Source of the DNA: an uncultured Acetatifactor sp.
Lineage (GTDB): Bacteria; Bacillota; Clostridia; Lachnospirales; Lachnospiraceae
Length of the DNA: 64,000 nucleotides
Reading direction: 5' to 3'
NCBI GenBank assembly: GCA_910586215.1
Contig: CAJUGH010000020.1
Span: 1-64,000, forward strand
The notes beneath the pieces are model-generated. The model worked only from the letters and a program-made list of their open reading frames with translations. It searched no databases and was not told the DNA's origin. The position numbers and the translations under genes were made by a program. Shown here piece by piece: positions 50,293-58,833 of this stretch (position 1 is its first letter; every line of letters begins with the position of its first letter).

Positions 50293-50395
50293 TAGCGGCT
50301 TTATCCGGATTGCCTGGACTATTGCAATTGTTCAGTCAGGTCACTGATCCGATACGGGCTATTGCCGTTACTGTTTACCAGATTGGAGGTCTCCC

Positions 50396-52102
50396 TTGAA
50401 AAAATACCTGGTATATCTGCTGACTTTACTCTTTGTCTTCCTCTGTGTCCTGGCTTTGTCTGCCTGCCAGGGCAGTCAGGGAGAATCTTCGGATGCATTT
50501 GAAACTGGCGGTGCCAGCCATCCAGGCGCTTCTGACAGCCTGGATGCTTCCTGCAGCCAGGATACTTCTGACAGCCCAGACGCTTCCCATGGTTCCGGCT
50601 CCCCTTCCCAGGCCGGTTCTCCTGCCAGTCCAGACACCCCCTCCGGCCCCGCCAGCCCTGCCACCTCCGGCACCCTCCATGTGGACGGTACCCGCCTGGT
50701 AGATGAGAATGGCCAGGTTGTCCAACTGAAAGGAATCAGCACCCACGGGCTGGCCTGGTACCCGGACTACGTGAATGAAGACTGTTTCCGGCAGCTAAGG
50801 GAGGACTGGCATGCCAATGTGATCCGGCTGGCCATGTACACGGAGGAATCTGGCGGCTATTGCAGCGGCGGCGACCAGGAGGCCCTGAAGGCCCTGGTGA
50901 AAGATGGCGTGGAATATGCCACGGCCCTGGACATGTATGTGGTCATCGACTGGCACATCCTTTCCGATGGCAATCCCAACCGGCACCTGTCGGAAGCAAA
51001 GGATTTCTTCACGGAAATGGCAGGTCTATATGGAACATACAACAATGTACTGTATGAGATCTGCAACGAACCCAACGGTGGTACCTCCTGGAGCGATATC
51101 AGGGCCTATGCGGAAGAAATCATCCCTGCCATCCGCTCCCTGGATCCGGAAGGCATCATCCTGGTGGGCACCCCCAACTGGAGCCAGTACGTGGACCAGG
51201 CAGCGGCAGATCCCATCACAGGCTACGACAACATCATGTATACCCTGCATTTCTATGCAGCCACCCACAAGGAATCCCTGCGGGACACCATGGCTGCTGC
51301 CATAGATGCGGGGCTGCCCATTTTCGTGTCCGAATACGGCATCTGCGATGCCAGCGGGAGCGGTGCCATTGACCAGGATCAGGCTGACCAGTGGGTGCGC
51401 ACCATGGATGAGCACCAGGTCAGTTATGTGGCCTGGAATCTTTCCAACAAAAATGAGACTTCTGCCATCTTGAAAAGTGACTGCCAAAAAACTTCCGGCT
51501 TCTCTGAGGAGGACTTAAGTCCTGCCGGGAAATGGCTGTATCAGATGCTGGCGGCAACATTTCCCACCCCAGGTGCGGATACGCCGGAAAATAGCAACTC
51601 CGTGGCAACGGATCCTAAGGCAACTGCAAATCCTTCCAGAAACAGTGCCACCGCCACAAACGTTCCCAGAACCACTGGAAATTCCCCGGCAGACAACACT
51701 ACTGCCGGAAATAGCACCGCCTCTTCTGCCGCCGGGAACCCTCCCACCGGGGAGACGGCACCAGCCACCACTGCCCCTTCCACAGCCACAGCCGGATGCC
51801 CCACCCCCTCGGCCACCCTGGTAAACACCTGGGAATCCGATGGAAAATCCTTCTACCAGTATGAGCTTGCCCTGCAGAATAACTCCGGTACGGACTATAC
51901 CCAGTGGGCCGTCACCCTCTCCTTCAGTGGGAGCATTGCCCTTTCAGACGGCTGGAACGGGGAATATTCTGTCTCCGGCACAGACAACAGCATCCTGCGC
52001 ATTACGAGCAAGGACTATAATGGCGATATCCCGGCTGGCGGCTCTGTCAGCAATATTGGCTTCATTGTCAGCGGCGGGGATGACCTGGAAATCCTCCCTT
52101 GA
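50396..52102 (+). CDS. GH5 endoglucanase lipoprotein with a C-terminal CBM2-like domain
   Basis: The 568-residue protein has a lipoprotein signal with LSAC, then a Ser/Pro/Asp-rich linker. Next comes a GH5 catalytic domain (LKGISTHGLAWYP; acid/base Glu in EICNEPNG near residue 225; nucleophile Glu in VSEYGI near 313). A Thr/Asn/Pro-rich linker of about 90 residues follows, then a CBM2-like beta domain with conserved tryptophans. It should cleave beta-1,4-glucan at the cell surface. The start codon is TTG at 50396 with GGAGGT six bases upstream. A partial GTTACTGTTTAC motif is at 50367-50378. Confidence 0.9.
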   Translation: MKKYLVYLLTLLFVFLCVLALSACQGSQGESSDAFETGGASHPGASDSLDASCSQDTSDSPDASHGSGSPSQAGSPASPDTPSGPASPATSGTLHVDGTRLVDENGQVVQLKGISTHGLAWYPDYVNEDCFRQLREDWHANVIRLAMYTEESGGYCSGGDQEALKALVKDGVEYATALDMYVVIDWHILSDGNPNRHLSEAKDFFTEMAGLYGTYNNVLYEICNEPNGGTSWSDIRAYAEEIIPAIRSLDPEGIILVGTPNWSQYVDQAAADPITGYDNIMYTLHFYAATHKESLRDTMAAAIDAGLPIFVSEYGICDASGSGAIDQDQADQWVRTMDEHQVSYVAWNLSNKNETSAILKSDCQKTSGFSEEDLSPAGKWLYQMLAATFPTPGADTPENSNSVATDPKATANPSRNSATATNVPRTTGNSPADNTTAGNSTASSAAGNPPTGETAPATTAPSTATAGCPTPSATLVNTWESDGKSFYQYELALQNNSGTDYTQWAVTLSFSGSIALSDGWNGEYSVSGTDNSILRITSKDYNGDIPAGGSVSNIGFIVSGGDDLEILP

Positions 52103-52184
52103 CAACATCCAGGGCCCCCTCCTTCCAGGAAACGCCTGTCTGAAATTGCGCCTTCCCATTGTCCCGGGCAGCCTGGGCAGCCCA

Positions 52185-53144
52185 TTAGCACCGTCTTCCG
52201 GCCTCCACTTCCTCCCTCTTAGGCATCACCCGCAGGGCCCCTTTGCGGGTGGTGACAATGGAGGCGGCACAGTTGGCAAAGTCCAGCATCTGCTCCAGGT
52301 CTTCCTTCGTCAGTCCCTCCAGGCCGTGCTCCACCACATAGTGCAGTACGCAGCCGCAGAAAGTATCCCCCGCCCCGGTGGTCTCTACCGTATCCTCCCG
52401 CCGGTAGGCAGCCACTTCCACCATCCTCCCTTGATAGTAGGCACGGCTGCCCTCCTTTCCCATGGATACCAGGACCAGGGGGATCTGGTATCTCTCCAGG
52501 ATCCAGGCCACTCCGGCGCTGTAGTCCTCCTCCCCGGTGAGCCACTGGATCTCGTTGTCGGAGATTTTCAAGATATCACACTGTCCCAGACCGTAGAGCA
52601 CCTGCTCCCTGGCTTCCTCCAGGCTCTTCCACAGGGGCGGGCGCAGGTTAGGGTCGAAGGAAACCAGCGCCCCTGCCTGCCCGGCCGCCTCCACGGCCTT
52701 CTTCGTGGCCTGCCGTACCCCTTCGTGGGTCATGGACAAGGTGCCAAAGTGGAACACTTTCGTGTCCTCCACCAGTTCCAGAGGTACTTCCTCCTGGGTG
52801 AGCATCATGTCCGCGCCAGGATCCCGGTAGAAGGAGAAATCCCTGTCCCCGTCCGGATAAGTGTGTACCAGGGCCAGGGTGGTGTGTACCTGCTTATCCA
52901 TGCAAAGGTATGTGGCATCGATTCCCACCTCCTGGATGGCTCCTTTTAACTGTTCCCCGAAAAAGTCCCGGCCCACTTTCCCGATGAACGCCGTCCGGTG
53001 TCCCAGCTTCGACAGCATGGCCAGCACATTACAAGGCGCACCGCCGGGGTTGGCCTCAAACAGAGGGTTGCCCTGGGTACTCTTTCCATTTTCCGTGAAG
53101 TCAATCAGAAGTTCTCCAAGTGCCACTACGTCATATGCTTTCAT
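52185..53144 (-). CDS. PfkB-family fructokinase
   Basis: The 319-residue kinase should phosphorylate fructose released by the upstream hydrolases. The PfkB signatures are at both ends: GELLIDF...NPGGAPCNVL near the N-terminus and VETTGAGDTFCG with the catalytic aspartate near the C-terminus. It is the last gene of the sucrose operon, 171 bases after the GH32 gene. GGAGAG lies eight bases before the ATG at 53144. Fructose specificity is inferred from operon context. Confidence 0.9.
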   Translation of the reverse strand: MKAYDVVALGELLIDFTENGKSTQGNPLFEANPGGAPCNVLAMLSKLGHRTAFIGKVGRDFFGEQLKGAIQEVGIDATYLCMDKQVHTTLALVHTYPDGDRDFSFYRDPGADMMLTQEEVPLELVEDTKVFHFGTLSMTHEGVRQATKKAVEAAGQAGALVSFDPNLRPPLWKSLEEAREQVLYGLGQCDILKISDNEIQWLTGEEDYSAGVAWILERYQIPLVLVSMGKEGSRAYYQGRMVEVAAYRREDTVETTGAGDTFCGCVLHYVVEHGLEGLTKEDLEQMLDFANCAASIVTTRKGALRVMPKREEVEAGRRC

Positions 53145-53315
53145 TGTCTTATCTCTCCCTGTCCTTTTTCCGTTTTCCATGCCGCCCTTTGCTCAGACCG
53201 CCGGTCAGATTTCATGCAGTCCTTTTGCACCTTTCCAGAAGAACCGCCTCCCATTCATCCCGATGCTGCCGGCCCAAATAGCCAGTGAACTATGGCAAGC
53301 CGTTATTGCAGGTCG

Positions 53316-54935
53316 TTATTGCAAGTCGTACTTCACCACATCCAGCACCACTTCCCCGTCCGCATAGAAGGAGATACCCTCCGCACCCAGGGGCGTGTCT
53401 ATGGTAGCTGTGAGAACCTGTTCCCCGTCCCCTACGAAGATCTCCGCGCTGAAGCGGTCCAGGATGATCCGTAGTCTCAGCCTTCCCCGGTCATGAGACA
53501 CCAGGCTCCGGCGCTGGTGGATGATGGCCCTGCGGGAACCGGAAAATTTCCGGTCTATTTTCAAGATGGATTCATGGGGACGGAAACTCACCGCTGTGTG
53601 ATGTTCCGTATCCTGGGCAAAGCGCACGGCGAATTTCCGGTACATGTCTGTGCCGGCCTGCCGGTCTGCCCTGCCTGCTTCGGCCAGACTCTCTGCACCA
53701 GGTGCCCTGTCTGTCTCCTCCAGGCCTGCAGGCCGGATCTCCAGTTCCAGGTCCACCTGGCGGCCTGCCACACCCTCCAGCCGGACAATACCGTCTGCCA
53801 CCTTCACCCCGCGGTACTCTGCCTTGTTGCAGCGCAGCTGCTCCAGTTCCCGGATAGGCCACTGGTACAGCCTGCCGTCCCTTATGGACAGTTCCCTGGG
53901 CAGGGACATCTGGCCAAACCATTTCTTGGGCTGGGAACGCATGTTGCAGGTATCCCAGTTCTGCATCCAGCCGATCATGATCCGCCTGCCGTCCGGCGCA
54001 AGCACCGTCTGGGGGGCATAGAAATCGATGCCGTAGTCAATGGCCTGGTCTGCCTCTTCCACAAAGGCATGATGCTCCCTGTCATAGGTCCCCACCAGGC
54101 ACAAGGTGCCATTCCCGTTATGATACTCGAAGCCCCGGGGCAGCATGTCCTGGGGGCTGGTAAGAAGCACCCACTTTCCATCTAGTTCGAAGAAATCCGG
54201 GCACTCCCACATTCTGCCAAAACGCCCGTTATTCTTCGCCAGGATATTCTCATACTGCCAGTGCAGGCCATCGGCGCTGCTGTAGAGCAGGATCTGGCCG
54301 TCCTTGTCTGCCGTGCAGTTGCCGGCCACGCAGTAATAGCGCCCGTCCTGCATGGTCCATACCTTAGGGTCCCTGAAGTCATACCTGCTGCCCCCTTCCG
54401 GCAGGTCATTTTCCGTCAGTACAGGGTTCCCCGGCAGTTTCTCATAGTCCCTGCCGTCCCCGATAGCAATACACTGGGTCTGGGCCTCCCGGAAGGAGCC
54501 ATCCGGCTGGGGTTCATGGAGCACGCCTGTGTACAGCAGCATCTGGGAACCGTCCGGCAGCGTCACCGCGCTTCCGGAGAAACAGCCGTCCTTGTCATAG
54601 GGCATATCCGGAGCCAGGGCTGCAGGCAGGTACTCCCAGTGAAGCAGGTCCCTGCTTACCGCATGGCCCCAGTGCATGGGACCCCAGTAGGAACTGTAGG
54701 GATGGTACTGGTAGAACATATGGTACATTCCCTGGTAATAGGAAAAACCGTTGGGATCATTCATCCATCCCACCCGGGGGGACAGATGGAAGGCAGGCCG
54801 TTCCTCCTGTGTGATCTGTACCTGTGTCATTTCCTCGTATTTTCTTGCCTCGCGCAATGTCTCACTTGCCATACCGCTATCCGTGCCTGCCTTTCCCCAG
54901 GAAGCGCATGGATGTCTTCCCGGAATGATTTTCAC
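53316..54935 (-). CDS. GH32 beta-fructofuranosidase / sucrose-6-phosphate hydrolase
   Basis: The 539-residue enzyme hydrolyses sucrose or fructo-oligosaccharides. GH32 catalytic residues are in WMNDPNG (nucleophile), FRDPKV (transition-state stabiliser) and WECPDF (acid/base), and the C-terminal beta-sandwich module is present. No signal peptide, so it acts inside the cell. It starts at a GTG (54935) whose TGA overlaps the stop of the amylosucrase gene (GTGA), indicating translational coupling; an internal ATG at 54872 is possible. With an ABC importer rather than a phosphotransferase system, the substrate is probably unphosphorylated sucrose or oligofructose. Confidence 0.92.
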   Translation of the reverse strand: MKIIPGRHPCASWGKAGTDSGMASETLREARKYEEMTQVQITQEERPAFHLSPRVGWMNDPNGFSYYQGMYHMFYQYHPYSSYWGPMHWGHAVSRDLLHWEYLPAALAPDMPYDKDGCFSGSAVTLPDGSQMLLYTGVLHEPQPDGSFREAQTQCIAIGDGRDYEKLPGNPVLTENDLPEGGSRYDFRDPKVWTMQDGRYYCVAGNCTADKDGQILLYSSADGLHWQYENILAKNNGRFGRMWECPDFFELDGKWVLLTSPQDMLPRGFEYHNGNGTLCLVGTYDREHHAFVEEADQAIDYGIDFYAPQTVLAPDGRRIMIGWMQNWDTCNMRSQPKKWFGQMSLPRELSIRDGRLYQWPIRELEQLRCNKAEYRGVKVADGIVRLEGVAGRQVDLELEIRPAGLEETDRAPGAESLAEAGRADRQAGTDMYRKFAVRFAQDTEHHTAVSFRPHESILKIDRKFSGSRRAIIHQRRSLVSHDRGRLRLRIILDRFSAEIFVGDGEQVLTATIDTPLGAEGISFYADGEVVLDVVKYDLQ

Positions 54936-56908
54936 TGCGTTCCTACTTTTTTCATGTAACAGAATCCATACGCCGGCATCCGGACTTCCTCTGGTCTCAC
55001 GTCCTCCCCCGACAAAAGATCCGCATACCTTCCGTCTGCCTCATGGATCCAGGCGGTCTTCTCGTGCTCACTGAAATTAAACAGCCCGATCAGTTTCTCG
55101 CCCTCATAATACCTGCCGATACACAGTATGGCCTTCTCCCCTGTCTCTATGGTCCAGGTGTCCGCCCCCGACACGAATACCTTTTCCCGCTTCCGGATCC
55201 CTTCCAGTTCCTTCAGCCTTCCAAACAGCCTGCCCTCCACGGTATCCGGCCTGTCAATGTTCCCTGCCAGTTCCCAGTTCATGGGTCCCCTGTGGATATA
55301 GCGGGAGTCTGCCGCCTTGTCCGGGTTATCCTTGTAGGTATAATCATTGACCTGGCCAATCTCATCACCGCCATAGAGCACCGGGATGCCCGACTGCATA
55401 AACATATAGGCGTGGAGCATTACGTCCAGACGGATGGCCTTTTCCATGGCTTCGTCATCCTGCTCGAACCCTGCCTTCTCGATGCCGCACATGGAAGCAG
55501 TGGTGCCGCAGAACCTGGCATCCCCTGTGACCGGGTCCGCATTGTACAGTTCTCCCCGGCTGTTGCTCTCCCCGGCATAGCCCTGGAAATAGTCGTTGAG
55601 GTACTTTTTGTGGGGGCGCTCTTCCATTCCTTCCCCTTGCAGGATCCCGTAGTCCAGTCCCCAGCCAATGTCATCATGGCAGCGCAGGTAGTTCAGGAAC
55701 ACATAGTCTTTGGGCAGGGCGTTCACGATATCCAGCTGCCGTTTCAGCAGCCTCACATCCCTGGTGGCCACCGTATGCCAGGTGGTGGCCATGGTAGTCA
55801 CATTGTACAGCATATGGCATTCCGGCTTCTCCACAGTGCCAAAGTAAGGCAGTACCTTCTCTGGTTCCATGACCACTTCCCCCAGCAGCAGGACTCCCGG
55901 ACAGACGATTTCACTGATCATGCGCATCATACGCACAATGGTGTGTACCTGGGGCAGGTTACGGCAGCTTGTGTGCAGTTCCTTCCAGATATACGGTACC
56001 GCATCAATGCGGATGATGTCAATTCCCCTGTTAGCCAGATACAGGAAATTATACATCATTTCGTTGAACACCCGGGGATTTTTGTAGTTCAAGTCCCACT
56101 GGTAGGGATAAAAGGTGGTCATCACATAGTGGCCGCAGTCCGGCAGCCATGTGAAATTCCCCGGGGCTGTGGTGGGAAATACCTGGGGCACTGTCTGCTC
56201 ATACTGGGCCGGAATGTGGCCATTGTCATAGAAAAAGTACCGGCCCATATACTCCCCGTCTCCCTGGCGTGCCCTTCTGGCCCACTCATGGTCCTCCGAA
56301 GTATGGTTCATGACAAAATCCATACACACATTGATGCCCTTCCTGTGGCAGGCAGCCGTAAGGCTTTCCAGATCCTCCATGGAGCCAAGACGCTCCTGCA
56401 CCTTTCTGAAATCCGAGACCGCATAGCCGCCATCGGACCTGCCTGCCGGGGTATCCAGGAAAGGCATGAGATGGATGTAATTCACATTGCACCGTTCAAT
56501 ATAGTCCAGCCTCTCCTCCACACCCTTCATGGTGCCGGCAAAATTGTCAATGTAGAACATCATACCCAGCATGTCGTTACTTTTGTACCAGTCCGGGCCG
56601 GCCTCCCGGCACAGGTCCATGGCCTTCAGGTCCCGGTTCCGCTCCCGGTAAAAGCGGCCCATGTTATCGCACAGTTCGGCAAACATGTCCCCATTGTCAT
56701 ACAGTTCCATGTAGAGCCAGCGCAATTCGTCATGGTGTCTTGCAAGCCGTGCCGCAAAAGCCTGGTTGGCTCTTACAGGCAGGTCTGTCACCGTACCCCC
56801 GCCCACCTTCCTTGCACCTTCCCTGCCCCTTCCAGCCTTCTCCTTTCCCGTCCCACGTACCTGGAACGGGGAATCCCCTTCCCACGTTTTTTTCAGCATC
56901 TCTCCCAT
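54932..56908 (-). CDS. Amylosucrase-type GH13 glucosyltransferase
   Basis: The 658-residue GH13 enzyme matches the amylosucrase subfamily (GH13_4). It has the N-terminal helical region with LRWLYMELY, the barrel motif IIRIDAVPYIWKELHTSCRN (nucleophile Asp), GEVVMEP (acid/base Glu), TWHTVATRDV and LRCHDDIGWG. Amylosucrase transfers glucosyl units from sucrose to alpha-1,4-glucan, releasing fructose; sucrose hydrolysis or phosphorolysis by a relative is a possible alternative. GGAGG precedes the ATG at 56908. It is central in the sucrose operon. The fructose it releases fits the downstream fructokinase, and its glucan product fits glgP-malQ. Confidence 0.9.
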   Translation of the reverse strand: MGEMLKKTWEGDSPFQVRGTGKEKAGRGREGARKVGGGTVTDLPVRANQAFAARLARHHDELRWLYMELYDNGDMFAELCDNMGRFYRERNRDLKAMDLCREAGPDWYKSNDMLGMMFYIDNFAGTMKGVEERLDYIERCNVNYIHLMPFLDTPAGRSDGGYAVSDFRKVQERLGSMEDLESLTAACHRKGINVCMDFVMNHTSEDHEWARRARQGDGEYMGRYFFYDNGHIPAQYEQTVPQVFPTTAPGNFTWLPDCGHYVMTTFYPYQWDLNYKNPRVFNEMMYNFLYLANRGIDIIRIDAVPYIWKELHTSCRNLPQVHTIVRMMRMISEIVCPGVLLLGEVVMEPEKVLPYFGTVEKPECHMLYNVTTMATTWHTVATRDVRLLKRQLDIVNALPKDYVFLNYLRCHDDIGWGLDYGILQGEGMEERPHKKYLNDYFQGYAGESNSRGELYNADPVTGDARFCGTTASMCGIEKAGFEQDDEAMEKAIRLDVMLHAYMFMQSGIPVLYGGDEIGQVNDYTYKDNPDKAADSRYIHRGPMNWELAGNIDRPDTVEGRLFGRLKELEGIRKREKVFVSGADTWTIETGEKAILCIGRYYEGEKLIGLFNFSEHEKTAWIHEADGRYADLLSGEDVRPEEVRMPAYGFCYMKKVGTQ

Positions 56909-56936
56909 AGCTTACCTCCCTGCCTGCTCAGAATCC

Positions 56937-56966
56937 GTTACGGTTCACGGCACCGTGAACCGTAAC
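56937..56966. other. Perfect 14-base inverted repeat between permease and amylosucrase genes
   Basis: GTTACGGTTCACGG and its exact complement flank two bases. The arm is one base different from the GTTACTGTTCAC motif of the dispersed palindromes. It lies in the 77-base gap inside the sucrose operon and may adjust downstream expression. Confidence 0.7.
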
Positions 56967-56985
56967 CAGAATCATCCCTCTTATC

Positions 56986-57846
56986 CTATTTCACAGCACC
57001 GGAAGTCACACCTTCCACGATATAGCGCTGCAAGAACACATACAGGATCAGGATCGGCAGCATGGCCAGCAGCAGGGCTGCCATCACCAGGCCGATATCC
57101 GTGGAATAAGTCCCGTAGAATACCTGTGTGGCAATGGGAATGGTATAAAGCTCCTTCCTGGCCAGTACCAGACTGGGCAGCAGGTAGTCATTCCAGAAAG
57201 CCATGGCATCGATGATTGCCACCGTTGCAATAGTGGGCTTCAACAGAGGGAACACGATCTGCCAGTAGGTCTGCCAGCGTGTACAGCCGTCAATCTTGGC
57301 TGCCTCCTCCAGGGCCATGGGCACATTGGTGTGTATGGCCCCATGGAACATAAAAGTGGCCATGGACAGGGAGAATCCCACATGCATGAAGATCAGCGTC
57401 AGTCTGTGGTTTAGGATCCCCAGCACCCCGCCATAGAGGGACACCAGGGGAATCATCAGCACCTGGAAGGGAATGACCATGGAAGCGATCATCAGCCCGA
57501 ACAGGGCACCGCATACCTTCCACTTGTTGCGCACGATCACATAGGCCGTCATGGAGGCCAGCAGGATCGTAAGGATGGTGGAAGAGACTGTGATCACCAT
57601 GGAATTCCCGAAGGACCTCCAGAAATTCATCTTCTCCATGGCCTCCGGAAAGTTCTTCAGTGTGAAGCCATGGGCACCCACCAGGGCCAGGGGATTGGAG
57701 TTAATATCTGCCTTCACCTTGAACACGTTGATCAGCACCAACAGGAACGGGAAAATGAAGCAGAAAAACAGGATAAATAGTATCACAATGGAAACGGCAT
57801 GTTTGATTTTCCGGTTCCGGGCTGCTCTTGCATTTAAATCATCCAT
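56986..57846 (-). CDS. Sugar ABC transporter permease (MalG/CUT1 type)
   Basis: The 286-residue inner-membrane protein has six hydrophobic segments and the CUT1 EAA loop (EEAAKIDGCTRWQTYW), through which it contacts the ATPase. It overlaps the first permease by one base (TAATG). With the partner permease and the binding protein it forms an importer, probably for sucrose or a related oligosaccharide. No ATPase is encoded in the operon. Confidence 0.92.
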   Translation of the reverse strand: MDDLNARAARNRKIKHAVSIVILFILFFCFIFPFLLVLINVFKVKADINSNPLALVGAHGFTLKNFPEAMEKMNFWRSFGNSMVITVSSTILTILLASMTAYVIVRNKWKVCGALFGLMIASMVIPFQVLMIPLVSLYGGVLGILNHRLTLIFMHVGFSLSMATFMFHGAIHTNVPMALEEAAKIDGCTRWQTYWQIVFPLLKPTIATVAIIDAMAFWNDYLLPSLVLARKELYTIPIATQVFYGTYSTDIGLVMAALLLAMLPILILYVFLQRYIVEGVTSGAVK

Positions 57847-58727
57847 TATGCTGACACCTCCGCTTTCTTACCGATACTCACCTGGAGCACGCCTACCACC
57901 GCGCATACCACGAACAGGATCAAGGCCTCTGCCTGGCCGGTACCGTAATTTTTGTATGTAAACGCCTGGTTATACACATGCATGGCCGCCATAACCGAGC
58001 TGTTAAAGGGTTCGCCGTTTGTCAAGGACAGGTTCACGTCATACACCATGAAGCATCTGGTGATGGTCAGGAACAGGCACTGTACAAAGGAAGAGGCCAT
58101 AAGGGGTACAGAGATCCGCACGATGGACTGGGTATTGGTGCAGCCGTCTATCCGGGCCGCCTCCAACACGTCTGCCGACACACTCATGAAGCCCGCCACA
58201 TAGATCAGCATCATGTACCCTGCATACTGCCATACGGATACGATAATCAGGCAGAGCATGGCGCCGTTTGTGGTGGCCAGCCAGGAGGTGGACAGGGCGC
58301 CTATGGACAGGGCATTGCCCAGGGCCACAAACGCACGGTTGAACACGAACTTCCACACATAGCCAAGGACGATGCCACCGATCAGGTTCGGTATGAAGAA
58401 ACCTGCCCGGAAGAAGTTCTGGCCCTTCACGCCGCTGGTTACCAGGAAGGCCAGAAGGAAAGCCACCACGTTCACCAGGATCACCGCAATGAAGGAGTAG
58501 AGGATGGTCCTGCCCAGGGCCTGCCAGTAGGCGGCATCCGAAAAGGTGGACAGGTAATTAGATATCCCCACAAAGGGCTTCTGGGAGGACACACCGTCCC
58601 AACTCGTAAAGGTCAGATAGACACCATAGACAAAGGGGATAATGACAACCGCTGCGAAGATGAAGGTTGCCACCCCGGCAAACATCATAAATTGTCTGCA
58701 TTTGTAGGAAATGGTATTTGTTTTCAT
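57846..58727 (-). CDS. Sugar ABC transporter permease (MalF/CUT1 type)
   Basis: The 293-residue inner-membrane protein has six hydrophobic segments and the EAA loop LEAARIDGCTNTQSIVRIS. AAAGG lies seven bases before the ATG at 58727; the open frame upstream runs into the hairpin element at 58742-58790, so a longer product is unlikely. It partners the overlapping downstream permease and the upstream solute-binding lipoprotein. Confidence 0.92.
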   Translation of the reverse strand: MKTNTISYKCRQFMMFAGVATFIFAAVVIIPFVYGVYLTFTSWDGVSSQKPFVGISNYLSTFSDAAYWQALGRTILYSFIAVILVNVVAFLLAFLVTSGVKGQNFFRAGFFIPNLIGGIVLGYVWKFVFNRAFVALGNALSIGALSTSWLATTNGAMLCLIIVSVWQYAGYMMLIYVAGFMSVSADVLEAARIDGCTNTQSIVRISVPLMASSFVQCLFLTITRCFMVYDVNLSLTNGEPFNSSVMAAMHVYNQAFTYKNYGTGQAEALILFVVCAVVGVLQVSIGKKAEVSA

Positions 58728-58741
58728 AAGGATACCTTTCT

Positions 58742-58790
58742 GTGCGCCGCAGGAGGGGAGGCACACACCCTCCTGCGCACATTCCAATCG
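58742..58790 (-). repeat. Start-proximal hairpin element, copy 3 (between binding protein and permease genes)
   Basis: GTGCGC (58742-58747) pairs with GCGCAC (58775-58780) and AGGAGGG pairs with CCCTCCT inside. The core ACACACCCTCCTGCG and the ATTCCAATC tail are shared with the copies before cdaR and rpe. It lies in the gap between the binding-protein and first permease genes, where REP elements often set differential expression in sugar operons. Confidence 0.7.
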
Positions 58791-58833
58791 ATAATTGAGG
58801 TTTCAGAACTGTCTGGAAATGATTTGTGCAGCC

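Noticed and set aside
55043..56965. 640-codon plus-strand open frame opposite the amylosucrase gene
   Set aside because: Same reasoning: fully antisense to a gene with clear catalytic motifs, with no start signal.
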